Shown: positions 8,961 through 18,212, counted from the first letter of the stretch. The stretch is DNA of 64,000 nucleotides from Nodosilinea sp. LEGE 07088 (GCF_015207395.1 NZ_JADEWX010000003.1:1-64000); one strand, 5' to 3'. The notes: generated by a model not told the origin, from the sequence alone. Numbers and translations are program-made.

Positions 8961-10031
8961 CTAATCAATCCGGTCAATCTTTCTAAAGGCCATCACCACC
9001 AAGGCATCGTCGGCGGTAAGCCGATCAAAAGACTGAGCTTTGGGGTTGAGCAGAATGTCGCCGTTGCTTCGCCGTACCCCCAATAAGAGCAGCGGATTGT
9101 CGGGCTGGCGGGTGGTGCTGTAGGTGCTTACCCAGTGGCTGAGCTCGGTAAAGGTCTTGCCCCAAAGGTGGTTGGGGTATTGGCCTGGGGCAATGAAATA
9201 AAACTCGTTGGAGTCATCAGAGTAGGTGAGCAACTGCTGGTAGACCACTGACATGTTCCTAAACATGGCGCTCTGGGCAATGATGCCAGCGCTGTAGTCG
9301 CGGGCTGACACCACCTCGTCTACTCCAGCCTCTTGCAAATGGCGACGACGGCTGAGGTTAACCAACTCGGCAATCACGTGAATATCTCTTTGCTGGCCGG
9401 GAATATGCTCTAAATGCTTGATTGCCAGGGCAATGAGGGCATTTTTGTCATCGGGGGCTTCGGCCTCCTCATCGGCCAGTAAGATCACGGCTTGGGCCTG
9501 GGAGGCCTGTAGGCGCTCTAGGGTGGCATGGTGGGTCGGGTCGTCTTGGACAAAGTGCACTCGGCCGCTAGCGGGGCGATCGCGGCCCGCTTCGCCTACC
9601 GCCGCCGCTGACACCACGACAATATCGATGGGGTCGGCTTTGTTGCCCTCCAATAGCTGGTCGATAATGCCTGCCGCTTTATCGTTCCAGTTGCAGAGGA
9701 TGATGTGGTCTTTAAATATGCTCAACGCGGTCTCCGATTGCAGGGCACGGGTGACAAAGATGGAGGAAATCTTACCGCTGATGGCCCCAAAGATAAACGT
9801 GCCCGAGATTAGCAGGAGCAATTGCAGCACTCGCCCTAGGGGGCTCTTAGGCTTGTCGGGATATTCACCCATGAGGGTAATGACGATATTCTCCAGCACC
9901 TCCCAGGGAGGGCTGATCGGGCCGCTCTCCTGCCACAGCAGCAGGCTCACTGCGATCGCCAGCATCGACACCACAATCAGGGCAATCAGACGCGGCTGTA
10001 GGCGGTGTTTGGGGAGGGGCGTCACTGTCAT
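8961..10031 (-). CDS. RCK-domain ion channel-like protein, single pore module
   Basis: The 356-residue protein has one hydrophobic helix (residues ~15-33), a short pore-like loop, a second helix (~66-84), and then two Rossmann-like RCK/TrkA modules starting near residue 109 (HIILCNWNDKAAGIIDQL; later HVIAELV). This is the layout of MthK- and CASTOR-type cation channels, which work as tetramers. The loop reads TLMGEYPD (residues 52-59) instead of the potassium filter TVGYGD, so ion selectivity is uncertain. The first RCK module also lacks the GxGxxG nucleotide loop. No partner gene is adjacent. Confidence 0.75.
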   Translation of the reverse strand: MTVTPLPKHRLQPRLIALIVVSMLAIAVSLLLWQESGPISPPWEVLENIVITLMGEYPDKPKSPLGRVLQLLLLISGTFIFGAISGKISSIFVTRALQSETALSIFKDHIILCNWNDKAAGIIDQLLEGNKADPIDIVVVSAAAVGEAGRDRPASGRVHFVQDDPTHHATLERLQASQAQAVILLADEEAEAPDDKNALIALAIKHLEHIPGQQRDIHVIAELVNLSRRRHLQEAGVDEVVSARDYSAGIIAQSAMFRNMSVVYQQLLTYSDDSNEFYFIAPGQYPNHLWGKTFTELSHWVSTYSTTRQPDNPLLLLGVRRSNGDILLNPKAQSFDRLTADDALVVMAFRKIDRID

Positions 10032-10120
10032 GGATCTGGAGCGAAACTTTCCTCAAGATACCGCCGACAGCTTCAAGTCAGAGAAAGTTTAGGCCATGGA
10101 AATATTTAAGCCGATATGGC

Positions 10121-10831
10121 CTATAAGCCCAGGGCTAAGTTAACAGCGGCTTCGGCATGAATGCGGGTGGTGGGAAACAGTGGCACCGCTGCCGTAGCAT
10201 CCCCGACAAGTAGCTCAAGTTCGGTGCAGCCCAGGATGATGCCCTCGGCCCCAGCGCTCACGAGGTGCTGACAGAGGTTGAGCACCGTCTGGCGCGACTC
10301 GGCCCCAAACTGACCCTGGCACAGCTCGTCGTAGATGATGCGGTGTAGGGCATCTCGTTCGGGCAGATCGGGCACGAGCACCTCTAAGCCATGGCGGTTG
10401 AGTAAGCGCTGGCGATAAAAGTCTTCTTCCATGGTGAATTTGGTGCCCAGCAGCCCCACCCGCGTCAAGCCCTGGGCGCTGATCTGGTCAGCGGCGGTAT
10501 CGGCAATATGTAGTAGCGGAATGGAGATACGGGCTTCGATATCGTCGGCTAGCCGGTGCATCGTGTTGGCGCAGATCAGCACCATGCTCGCCCCGGCCAT
10601 TTGCAGTTTTTGGGAGGCTTCGACCAAAATATCGGTTAGATCTGACCAGTGTTCGGCATGCTGCATGGCAGCAATGTCGGCAAAATCAACAGAGAACATG
10701 ATGATCTTGGCGGAGTGCAGTCCGCCCAAGTGGGCGCGGATGGATTGGTTGAGAATGCGGTAGTATTCAATCGATGACTCCCAGCTCATGCCGCCAATTA
10801 GGCCAATGGTTTTTATCGCTTCTATCGGCAT
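10121..10831 (-). CDS. Aspartate/glutamate racemase family protein
   Basis: The 236-residue protein interconverts L- and D-acidic amino acids through a two-cysteine mechanism in this family. The N-terminus KTIGLIGGMSWESS is characteristic of the aspartate racemase branch (RacX/YgeA type). The catalytic cysteines sit in LICANTMH and ILGCTELELL. I chose the ATG at 10831 (MPIEAIKTIGL) because the conserved fold begins immediately there; an upstream in-frame ATG at 10867 adds 12 unconserved residues. The exact substrate is not certain. Confidence 0.88.
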   Translation of the reverse strand: MPIEAIKTIGLIGGMSWESSIEYYRILNQSIRAHLGGLHSAKIIMFSVDFADIAAMQHAEHWSDLTDILVEASQKLQMAGASMVLICANTMHRLADDIEARISIPLLHIADTAADQISAQGLTRVGLLGTKFTMEEDFYRQRLLNRHGLEVLVPDLPERDALHRIIYDELCQGQFGAESRQTVLNLCQHLVSAGAEGIILGCTELELLVGDATAAVPLFPTTRIHAEAAVNLALGL

Positions 10832-10963
10832 GGAGGCACCGGAGAATAAGGGGCAGATTGTGCCCACGGTATATCATTTTTCCGGGTGGATGGGTTAAGG
10901 TGGCGTAAATTTGACTGAGCGCACGGGGCTATCCCAACGACCTAGTAGTCCTAGAGTTGACCT

Positions 10964-11323
10964 ATGACAGTTTCTTCCCATGCCGCCCCTTTTGAACCCC
11001 TCAGCGTTGAGGCCCTTGCCCAGCGCCTAGCTGAGGGAGACGGTGACCTCCAGCTGATCGATGTGCGTGAGCCGAGTGAGCTAGCGCTCGCCAGCCTAGC
11101 GGGGTTTGTCAATCTGCCCCTGAGTGAGTTTGGCCACTGGTCAGAGACTATTCACAGTCGTTTTGAGCGCGATCGCGAGACCATTGTGCTCTGCCACCAC
11201 GGTATGCGCTCGGCCCAGATGTGCGGCTGGCTGGCCCAGCAGGGCTTTACCCAGCTCAAAAATGTGACGGGTGGCATCGATGCCTACGCCCTTATGGTCG
11301 ATAGAACTGTGCCACGCTACTAG
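10964..11323 (+). CDS. Rhodanese-like sulfurtransferase domain protein
   Basis: This 119-residue single-domain rhodanese contains the CDC25-like entry LQLIDVREPSELALA, the active-site loop CHHGMRS with its persulfide-forming cysteine, and the closing NVTGGIDAY motif. Such stand-alone domains carry sulfane sulfur in thiol or cofactor metabolism, and specific partners vary. It lies 32 bp upstream of the NACHT gene on the same strand, so the two may be one transcription unit. Confidence 0.9.
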   Translation: MTVSSHAAPFEPLSVEALAQRLAEGDGDLQLIDVREPSELALASLAGFVNLPLSEFGHWSETIHSRFERDRETIVLCHHGMRSAQMCGWLAQQGFTQLKNVTGGIDAYALMVDRTVPRY

Positions 11324-11355
11324 GCTCTACTATTTGGGTTGAGACCTTTGCTCTT

Positions 11356-13098
11356 ATGGTTACTACTATCCTGCGATCGCTGATTCCGGGCCAGGCACCT
11401 GCGGCGGCTGAGCTGCGATCGCTGGCTCAGGTTGTGGGTAGCCAGATCGCGGCCCACCGAACAGGGCTGCCGCTGGTGATACCTCGCCGCGACATTCCCC
11501 TAAACTATCGGGTATGGGGACTACAGTTTGGTCGCCAAGACAACCCGGTGTTGACCTCGACAGAGGCGATCGTCAAGCTGTTTCAGCGCGACGGTATCGA
11601 TGGCCGACTGCTGATTTTAGGTGACGCTGGGGTGGGTAAAACCCATACGCTGCTGGCCATCGGCGATCGATTGCTGAAGCAGGGCGGGCCGGTGCCAGTA
11701 TTGCTCGATGTGTCGGCCTGGGCCGGTGAGTCGATGCGGGAGTGGTTGATTGTCACGCTGTGGCATCAGTACCGGGTGACCAGGGCCAGCGCCGGTACCT
11801 GGGTCGATACCGCTCAGCTGACGCTGCTGGTCGATGGGTTTGACCATCTCCCTACTGCCCAACAGCGAAAATGTGCCGCCGCCCTCGAAGCCTTGCTGCG
11901 CACCAACCCCAACCAGACCGCCCTGCTCTGCTGTCGTCGTCAGGTAATGGAGTCCTCCGGGCTGATCTTTGACCAGTTCAACTGCGGGGTGCATATCATT
12001 CCGCTGGCGGCCCAGCAGGTCAAGGACTATGTGCTGGCTCAAAATTGCCCTGATCTATGGCCGACGATTAAGGGCAGCAAGGTATTGCAGCAGCTGGCTC
12101 GCCTACCTCTGCTGCTCAATCTGCTAATTGCCCTCAAAAACCCGGCAGACCCACCCATTCGCAGCCGCGCCGAGCTGGTGCAGCGGTATATCCAGCAGGG
12201 CCTAGCTGAGGCGAAAGGCCAACCAGCTCAGAATCGGACAGCGTTGACCTGGCTGGGGCAACAGCTCGATCAGCGGCCTCGAATTTTCTATCTAGATGAT
12301 CTCCAGCGACTGTGGCTGCCCGCCAAGCGTCAGGGGGTGTATCGGCTGCTGGTGGGGCTGGCGATCGCCCTGGTGATGGGGCTGGTGGGGGGTAACCTGC
12401 TGCTGGGGCTAGCCCTAGGGCTGATGGCCTCTCAGATCGATCTAGAGAATTTTCCCTACCTGCGGCTGGGGCTGGCGATCGCCCCCCCAGCTCGTTTGGG
12501 CACCTTGGTTCTGGTCTGCGGCCTGCTGAGTTTGGGGCTAGGGCTAGGGCTAGGCACCTTAGCGGCGCTGCTGCTGACTCCCCTAGGGCTGGGTATGCCC
12601 GCCTTTGGCGGGGCAGGGGTGGTTGGTGCGACCATCGGCTGGGGCTTGGGGTTGGTCGGGTTACTGCGCAGTGGGCTGCCGGGAGTCGCCCAGGGCCGTC
12701 AGGCTCCGAATCAAGACATTACCCTGGCGCTGCGCAATACCATGCTGCTGGTCGCCCTCTGGGGAGGAGTGCTGGTGCTGGTGGTGGTCTTGCCGGCGAT
12801 AGTCAGTGGACAGCTACCCCTGGCGCTGCTGCCCATGGCTCGCGCTCGACTGATGTTAGCGGTGCTGATAGCCACAGCGCTGTGGCTATCCTTTGCGGTG
12901 CAGCACGCCGTGCTGCGGCTGCTACTGGCTGGGGGCAAGGGCTTACCTTTAGCGGGGCGCACCTGGCTCGATGCGATGGTAACGGCAGGGCTGCTGCGGC
13001 GCGTGGGAGGTGGCTATAGTTTTGGCCACGATAGCCTACGACAGGCGATTGCCCCTGGGCCACCGGAAGCGCGATCGCCCAAGTTATTAGAGCTATGA
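11356..13098 (+). CDS. NACHT-type STAND NTPase with a C-terminal membrane region
   Basis: The 580-residue protein has a short N-terminal region, a P-loop GDAGVGKT (residues 90-97), a Walker B LTLLVDGFDHL (155-165), and a NACHT-like helical tail (PLLLNLLIALKNP). About 200 residues of Gly/Leu-rich hydrophobic segments follow (roughly 328-535), then a short cytosolic tail with the FGHDSLRQ motif seen after NACHT modules. STAND NTPases act as ligand-triggered switches in signalling, cell death and phage defence. Here the sensor repeats usual for the class are replaced by membrane helices. The Gly/Leu stretches are encoded by repetitive GGGCTA-type DNA. The function is unknown. Confidence 0.75.
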   Translation: MVTTILRSLIPGQAPAAAELRSLAQVVGSQIAAHRTGLPLVIPRRDIPLNYRVWGLQFGRQDNPVLTSTEAIVKLFQRDGIDGRLLILGDAGVGKTHTLLAIGDRLLKQGGPVPVLLDVSAWAGESMREWLIVTLWHQYRVTRASAGTWVDTAQLTLLVDGFDHLPTAQQRKCAAALEALLRTNPNQTALLCCRRQVMESSGLIFDQFNCGVHIIPLAAQQVKDYVLAQNCPDLWPTIKGSKVLQQLARLPLLLNLLIALKNPADPPIRSRAELVQRYIQQGLAEAKGQPAQNRTALTWLGQQLDQRPRIFYLDDLQRLWLPAKRQGVYRLLVGLAIALVMGLVGGNLLLGLALGLMASQIDLENFPYLRLGLAIAPPARLGTLVLVCGLLSLGLGLGLGTLAALLLTPLGLGMPAFGGAGVVGATIGWGLGLVGLLRSGLPGVAQGRQAPNQDITLALRNTMLLVALWGGVLVLVVVLPAIVSGQLPLALLPMARARLMLAVLIATALWLSFAVQHAVLRLLLAGGKGLPLAGRTWLDAMVTAGLLRRVGGGYSFGHDSLRQAIAPGPPEARSPKLLEL

Positions 13099-13319
13099 GG
13101 CTAGCCTTTCCAGGTGCTCCTAGGGGATTGCGTTAGCTCATGGTTTAATCGGGCTGGATTAACCGGCAACGCAGCAGACTCGTAACCAGCCGCGTTGTCA
13201 TCTGGGCTAGCTCCTATGGCCTTCAACAGAATCAGACACAATTGAGCATGGGGCCGCCATTGCCCTAGAGTCTGAGTCCGCCCTGCCTGAGATCACCGTG
13301 TTGTCTACCCTGTCTTGCC

Positions 13320-15638
13320 ATGGCGTTTTCATCCAGGTCTGCATCTAAACCCCCTGACAAAACCAGATCTCGCTTTGCCATCCGCTGGGCTACTTTGACC
13401 ATGGTAGCCATGGTAGGGCTGGCGGCGGCTATTGTGATCGCCTGGTTCGCTGGTGAAGTCCGCATCACCTACATCTTTAACCAACTCCAGGCATGGCAAA
13501 ATCAGCCTCCTCTATGGCTTGGGGCACCAGTGGTAACGGTTCAATATCTGCTGGCCCCGACGGTAGTCCTACTGTTGGTGGCCTACACTGTTATCCGGCT
13601 CTCTCCGCGTCCTCGTCCTTGGTCACGGTGCATTGTGATCGGTATTTTGCTGACGTTGATGGTGCGCTATCTGCTGTGGCGCTGCCTATCTACCCTCAAC
13701 TTGGCTACTCCCCTGGAGGGAACCCTCAGTTTATTACTGCTGGGGGTTGAGCTATTTGGGCTGTCCCTAGGCATCATCCAATTGCTACTGCTGCTGCTGG
13801 TGCGCGATCGCCGCCCCCAAGCCGATCGGCTTGAGCAAGAGGTCATTCAGGGCCACTACCAGCCCTGGGTAGACGTGTTTATTCCCACCTACGATGAACC
13901 GACTTTTATTTTGCGGCGCACCATTATCGGCTGCCAAGCCATGGATTATCCTCGCAAAACCGTCTATCTACTCGACGATACTCACCGCGTTGAGGTTCGC
14001 GATCTAGCCGCAGACCTGGGGTGCGAGTACGTGATCCGCCCTAATAATGACCATGCCAAGGCGGGTAATCTCAACCACGCTATCGAGTACACCAGAGTGC
14101 AGGGTAGGCCCCCTGGAGACTTGATTGCTTCTTTTGATGCCGATTTTGTGCCGACTCGCAACTTCCTCTGTCGTACCGTTGGCTTCTTTCAAGATTCAAA
14201 GGTAGGGCTGGTACAAACCCCCCAGAGTTTTTATAATGCCGACCCGGTCGCCCGCAATCTGGGCTTGGAAGGGGTTCTGACCCCAGATGAAGAAGTCTTC
14301 TATCGGCAGATTCAGCCCATGCGAGACGGCTCAGGCAGTGTGGTCTGTGCTGGAACTTCCTTGATTGTGCGCCGCAGTGCCCTAGAAGATAACGGCGGCT
14401 TTGTCACCGAGTCGCTCAGCGAAGACTATTTTACTGCCGTGCAGCTAGCCGCCAAGGGCAACGAGGTGATCTATCTGGATGAGCAGCTCAGTGCGGGCCT
14501 AGCGGCTGAGGATATTTCCGCCCATGTCACCCAACGGGTGCGGTGGGCCAGGGGTACGCTCCAGGCATTTTTTATTGACTCCAATCCCCTGACCATTTCA
14601 GGCCTGACGCCGATTCAGCGACTAGGGCATTTAGAGGGGTTGATGAACCAGTTTGGCAGTGTGCCTCGACTGGTGCTGTTATTTATGCCCCTGGCCTATT
14701 CGTTTCTCAATGTGGTACCCATTCAAGCCAATACCCAAGAGGTTTTGTATTTCCTCTTACCCTACTACTTGGTGCAGCTCACCGTATTTGCCTGGCTGAA
14801 TGATCATTCCCGTTCGGCTCTGCTGTCAGATATTTACTCTCTAGTAATGGTATTTCCTCTAGTGGCAACGGTGGTGCAATCGATGATCCGCCCCTTTGCC
14901 AAGGGGTTCCAAGTTACCCCTAAGGGCACGTCTAGCCAAAGGTTTCAGTTTAATTGGGGCCTGGGATGGCCGCTAGTGGTGATGTTTGGCCTGATGGCCG
15001 TCAGCCTGTGGCGAAATTTGGGGCTTTGCCTGGCGATGATTGGGGGCAGTGACTACTACAGCACCTATCCCAAAGGTCTAGCCCTGGGATGGGTTTGGAG
15101 CGCCTATAACCTGGCGCTGCTGGCTGTGGCGCTGCTGGTCTTGCTGGATGTACCTCGTCCTGACCCTGATGTCTGGGTTGACCTGCGCCGGGTGGTGAGG
15201 CTATCGCCGCGCCCACCCGAGGAATCTGCCCTACAGGACTCTATGCCCCCCTTGGGTAAGCCTTGGTGGGGCACTACAACCCAAATGTCAGAAGGCGGTG
15301 TGGAGGTAGACCTTACCCAGAGGGTCACCCCAACTGGTCCTCTGGTAGTGGGGATGCCGGTAGATATCGACATCGCTGAAGAGGCGATCGCGCTAACGGG
15401 TACCATCATCGCGCTTGAAGACGAGACGGATTATTCTCGGGTGAGGGTGCGGTTTAGCGCGATCGACCCGGTTAGCTATCGATCGCTAGTGACCCTCTTG
15501 TTTTGTCGCCCTGGCCAGTGGAAGCGTTGGGATAGCCCTGGTGAACTGCAATCTATCGGCCTGCTACTGCGGGTGTTATTTTGGCCCCGCCGATTTAATC
15601 CCCAACAGTCTAGGTCTTTACCAGGGGGCAAAGGGTAA
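13320..15638 (+). CDS. BcsA-like family 2 glycosyltransferase (cellulose synthase catalytic type) with PilZ-like tail
   Basis: The 772-residue membrane synthase starts with helices and the RYLLWR motif typical of BcsA. The processive GT2 core follows: VDVFIPTYDEP, LLDD, SFDADFVP, LSEDYFTA and QRVRW, the D-D-D-QxxRW catalytic set for UDP-sugar polymerisation and extrusion. More helices follow, then a beta-rich tail (TTQMSEGGVEVDL) at the position of the PilZ c-di-GMP domain. The tail lacks the normal D/N before xSxxG, and I do not see a clean RxxxR, so c-di-GMP control is doubtful. No bcsB or other cellulose genes are adjacent. The product could be cellulose or another beta-glucan. Confidence 0.85.
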   Translation: MAFSSRSASKPPDKTRSRFAIRWATLTMVAMVGLAAAIVIAWFAGEVRITYIFNQLQAWQNQPPLWLGAPVVTVQYLLAPTVVLLLVAYTVIRLSPRPRPWSRCIVIGILLTLMVRYLLWRCLSTLNLATPLEGTLSLLLLGVELFGLSLGIIQLLLLLLVRDRRPQADRLEQEVIQGHYQPWVDVFIPTYDEPTFILRRTIIGCQAMDYPRKTVYLLDDTHRVEVRDLAADLGCEYVIRPNNDHAKAGNLNHAIEYTRVQGRPPGDLIASFDADFVPTRNFLCRTVGFFQDSKVGLVQTPQSFYNADPVARNLGLEGVLTPDEEVFYRQIQPMRDGSGSVVCAGTSLIVRRSALEDNGGFVTESLSEDYFTAVQLAAKGNEVIYLDEQLSAGLAAEDISAHVTQRVRWARGTLQAFFIDSNPLTISGLTPIQRLGHLEGLMNQFGSVPRLVLLFMPLAYSFLNVVPIQANTQEVLYFLLPYYLVQLTVFAWLNDHSRSALLSDIYSLVMVFPLVATVVQSMIRPFAKGFQVTPKGTSSQRFQFNWGLGWPLVVMFGLMAVSLWRNLGLCLAMIGGSDYYSTYPKGLALGWVWSAYNLALLAVALLVLLDVPRPDPDVWVDLRRVVRLSPRPPEESALQDSMPPLGKPWWGTTTQMSEGGVEVDLTQRVTPTGPLVVGMPVDIDIAEEAIALTGTIIALEDETDYSRVRVRFSAIDPVSYRSLVTLLFCRPGQWKRWDSPGELQSIGLLLRVLFWPRRFNPQQSRSLPGGKG

Positions 15639-15706
15639 ACTATCGAAGCCGAAACACTCTATGATGCGGCTATCGTACTGCCCCTATCGCCCGTTGCCGT
15701 TGCCCT

Positions 15707-15928
15707 ATGCAGATTACCTACGACCCCGATCGCGATATCCTGCAAATTGCCTTTAACAATAGCGCAGTCGGCGAGACCGCTCGCATTTCGCCTAACCTTA
15801 TTCTCGATTACGACGACGATGGGCTCATCGTTGGGCTAGAGCTGCGCCAGGCATCAAAACGGGTGGCCAGCCCTCTGTCGGTTACGTTTACCATCGGTGA
15901 TGCCGATCTCGAAAAGCCCCAGCCTTAG
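15707..15928 (+). CDS. DUF2283-family small protein
   Basis: The 73-residue protein MQITYDPDRDILQIAF... has the DUF2283 pattern: a beta-hairpin with YDxxxDxLxI, then ISPNLILDYDDDGLIVGLEL. Function is unknown; relatives are common in cyanobacteria and sometimes sit beside toxin-antitoxin genes, but there is no partner here. It ends just before the shared terminator region with the heat-shock gene. Confidence 0.8.
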   Translation: MQITYDPDRDILQIAFNNSAVGETARISPNLILDYDDDGLIVGLELRQASKRVASPLSVTFTIGDADLEKPQP

Positions 15929-15936
15929 AAACCCAT

Positions 15937-15963
15937 AAAAAAGGGGAAGGCAATGCCTTCCCC
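15937..15963 (-). terminator. Intrinsic terminator of the small heat-shock gene
   Basis: The minus strand shows GGGGAAGGC-ATT-GCCTTCCCC followed by six Ts, a textbook intrinsic terminator 40 bp past the stop of the minus-strand gene. In the other direction it may also stop the DUF2283 transcript. Confidence 0.88.
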
Positions 15964-16002
15964 TGGTCATCATGACAAACCCTCAAGGATCAATAGCTGA
16001 TC

Positions 16003-16482
16003 CTATGCCTCGGCCTCGCCTGCTTCAAGGGCAGGGCTAGCCGTGTCGCCCAGGCTAATTTTGACTACCTTGTTGCGGGCTTCGACCACCTTAGGCAGGG
16101 TAAGGGTGAGCACCCCATCGGTAAAGTGGGCCGCTACCTGATCGTTTTGCACGGCGTCGGGCAGGTTCACAAGGCGATGGAAGCTGCCGTAGCGGGTATC
16201 GTCGTAGAGCACCTTGACCTCATCTTCGACGGGGGCGGGCTGGTTGCGGGTGCCTGAGATAGATACCGTATCTGCGCTTACCTGCACATCTAAGTCGGCG
16301 GAAAGTACCCCGGCGAGGTAGGTGGTGAGGACAAACTCATCGCCCTGGTCAATCAGGCGCACTGCTGGGGCCCAATCGGCTTTGGTCAGGGCTTCGGTGG
16401 TGAGTTCACCAAACACGTCGTTGATCTGGCGACGAATGGCGTTGATCTCGGTAATGGGGTCTAAGTAGCGACGAATAATCAT
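16003..16482 (-). CDS. hspA: Hsp20/alpha-crystallin small heat-shock protein
   Basis: The 159-residue chaperone has an alpha-crystallin domain (roughly residues 45-135) with VQVSADTVSISGTRN and the closing FTDGVLTLTLPK, the conserved GVLTL strand. The C-terminal extension carries VVKISL, a variant of the IXI motif used in oligomer assembly. It binds unfolded proteins during heat stress without ATP. The ATG at 16482 is preceded by a strong AGGAGGA ribosome site at normal spacing, which decides this start over a longer frame from 16542. A short hairpin involves the ribosome site (see findings). Confidence 0.93.
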   Translation of the reverse strand: MIIRRYLDPITEINAIRRQINDVFGELTTEALTKADWAPAVRLIDQGDEFVLTTYLAGVLSADLDVQVSADTVSISGTRNQPAPVEDEVKVLYDDTRYGSFHRLVNLPDAVQNDQVAAHFTDGVLTLTLPKVVEARNKVVKISLGDTASPALEAGEAEA

Positions 16483-16795
16483 GGATTCTAATCCTCCTGG
16501 TACTTGCCTTTGCAAACTGTGAAAGGGATTCAGGTCAAGCATTTGCGCTCTCGCTGTGTACAGTTACTATGGTGCGTCAGCGCCCCGGTATGCTCCAGTG
16601 GGAGGAACCCTACTGCGATGGCGAGCTTACCTCCCGTACCAACGGTGGGGTGAACCGTAAAGCAGGGTACGGCCGGGTGCGATTGCGCTTGTTATGCCTG
16701 GGATCGTTGAGGCAAGGTCTGCGATCGCGTTACAGCGTCACCAGGCCGGGGTGGTTGGCGATTAGCTGATCGGCACAATGATCTGATCTTAGAGT
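16483..16795. other. Heat-shock gene leader and promoter region
   Basis: This 313-bp region lies between two minus-strand genes. It holds the hspA ribosome site and, presumably, its promoter. I see no clear CIRCE operator (TTAGCACTC-N9-GAGTGCTAA). A plus-strand frame at 16569-16769 has no protein features. Confidence 0.5.
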
Positions 16796-18100
16796 TTATT
16801 GATACAAAAACAACCGCTTAGCGGCGCGGGTAAAGGCCACATAGCAGAGCTGATTGCGCTCAATCACGTTGCGGTTGGCGGCCATGGAGGGCACATCCAC
16901 AAACACATCTTGAAACGTAGACCCCTGGCTTTTGTGGATGGTGAGGCTATAGGCGTAGTCCACTGCGTGGAAGCGCTGTTGCAAGTCCCAAAACTCCATC
17001 CAGCGCTTCTCTTTGGCCAGAAAGTCGAGATTGGTTTTGAACTCGCCCTGGCCCGACTCGTGCAGCACCCGCAGCGTTTTAAAATCCCCGGTTTCGGTCT
17101 CGACCTCTAAAATCCACAGGGGCCACTCGCCCTCGCGGGCCCGAGCGATGTGCAGCACCTCGCATTCAGCAGAGGTGGGCAACACGATCGCATCGTCTTC
17201 GAGGCAGGGAGTGACGGCAATTAGTCGCTCACCAGGTACAAACCGAAGGGCATTGGGGCCGTAGATTGCCCTGCGAATGAGCTGGTTGAGCTGGGCCACC
17301 CGGCGGTTGGTGTAGGCCAGGGCCCGCACCTGATCGGGGTTGGCCTGGTAGGCGGGGCTGGTAAAGGCGCGAATGAGCAGCTCGTGCCAGGCGGGGCGGG
17401 GCAGTACAAAACAGCCTTCGGTGTTGTCGGCATTGGTATCGCTGGCAAAGCCAGGCAGGCGATCGCGCTCTAAATTACGCCGAATATCTTCGGCAATGAC
17501 AGCGATCGCCCCCCCATACCTCACCACCTCAGTGAGTTCAGACCGCTGGATAATCTGGCGAAAGCAGGCCGACTCAGGCTCGTTGACCGGTGGCAGCTGG
17601 GCCGAGTCGCCCACAAACAAAATCTGGGTGCCCCGATACAGGTTTGACACGGCGTTGACCAGCAGTTCCCACAGCTCCTGGTTGACCATCGAGCACTCGT
17701 CCACAATCACCAACCGGTAGCGATCGATCTGGCTGGCCTGCTGGCGATCGACCACAAACATCTGGTTGCCGTCGTCTTCGTTGATGACGGGGCGCAGGCC
17801 CAGCAGCTTGCAGCAGGTCATGGCGTCAATATCGAGCCGCCACTGGGCCGCCATTGCCGCCAACACCTTGGTGGCCTTGTTACTAAAGGCGCTCAGCACG
17901 ATGGGGCGCTCATCGCCGCGATCGCGCAATTCGCGAATAAAGGCTTGCAGCAGCGTGGTCTTGCCGGTGCCCGCGTAGCCCGTCAACAGATAAAGCTTTT
18001 CGTCCCCCTGCACAAAGGCATTGAGAGCCTCCAGCGCCGCCTGCTGCTCAATGGTGAGGGCTAAGCCAGCCCCAGATAATTGGGTTGGAGGTGAAGCCAT
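16796..18100 (-). CDS. Dda/RecD2-like superfamily 1B DNA helicase
   Basis: The 434-residue ATPase shows motif I GYAGTGKTT, motif II VDECSM, motif III FVGDSAQLPPV, and the late motifs TIHKSQGSTF and CYVAFTRAAKRLFLY. This order is that of the small 5'-3' SF1B helicases such as phage T4 Dda and the core of RecD2. No N-terminal OB or RecBCD-interaction extension is present. It probably resolves replication or recombination intermediates. It is likely monocistronic. Confidence 0.88.
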   Translation of the reverse strand: MASPPTQLSGAGLALTIEQQAALEALNAFVQGDEKLYLLTGYAGTGKTTLLQAFIRELRDRGDERPIVLSAFSNKATKVLAAMAAQWRLDIDAMTCCKLLGLRPVINEDDGNQMFVVDRQQASQIDRYRLVIVDECSMVNQELWELLVNAVSNLYRGTQILFVGDSAQLPPVNEPESACFRQIIQRSELTEVVRYGGAIAVIAEDIRRNLERDRLPGFASDTNADNTEGCFVLPRPAWHELLIRAFTSPAYQANPDQVRALAYTNRRVAQLNQLIRRAIYGPNALRFVPGERLIAVTPCLEDDAIVLPTSAECEVLHIARAREGEWPLWILEVETETGDFKTLRVLHESGQGEFKTNLDFLAKEKRWMEFWDLQQRFHAVDYAYSLTIHKSQGSTFQDVFVDVPSMAANRNVIERNQLCYVAFTRAAKRLFLYQ

Positions 18101-18212
18101 GGATGCTGAACAGATGTTCTATCCCAGATTAGCCTGATTGTCGATGGCTTTGGGGTGAAGCTGGCTGCTCCACCCCTAGAGGCTAATGCAAAGGCTTTCT
18201 CGCCTCAGGCAT

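Noticed and set aside
9418-10092. 224-residue plus-strand frame opposite the channel gene
   Set aside because: Antisense to a clear RCK protein; its composition mirrors the codons of the real gene.
16569-16769. 66-residue plus-strand frame near hspA
   Set aside because: Basic, low-complexity translation with no start context; probably part of the heat-shock leader region.
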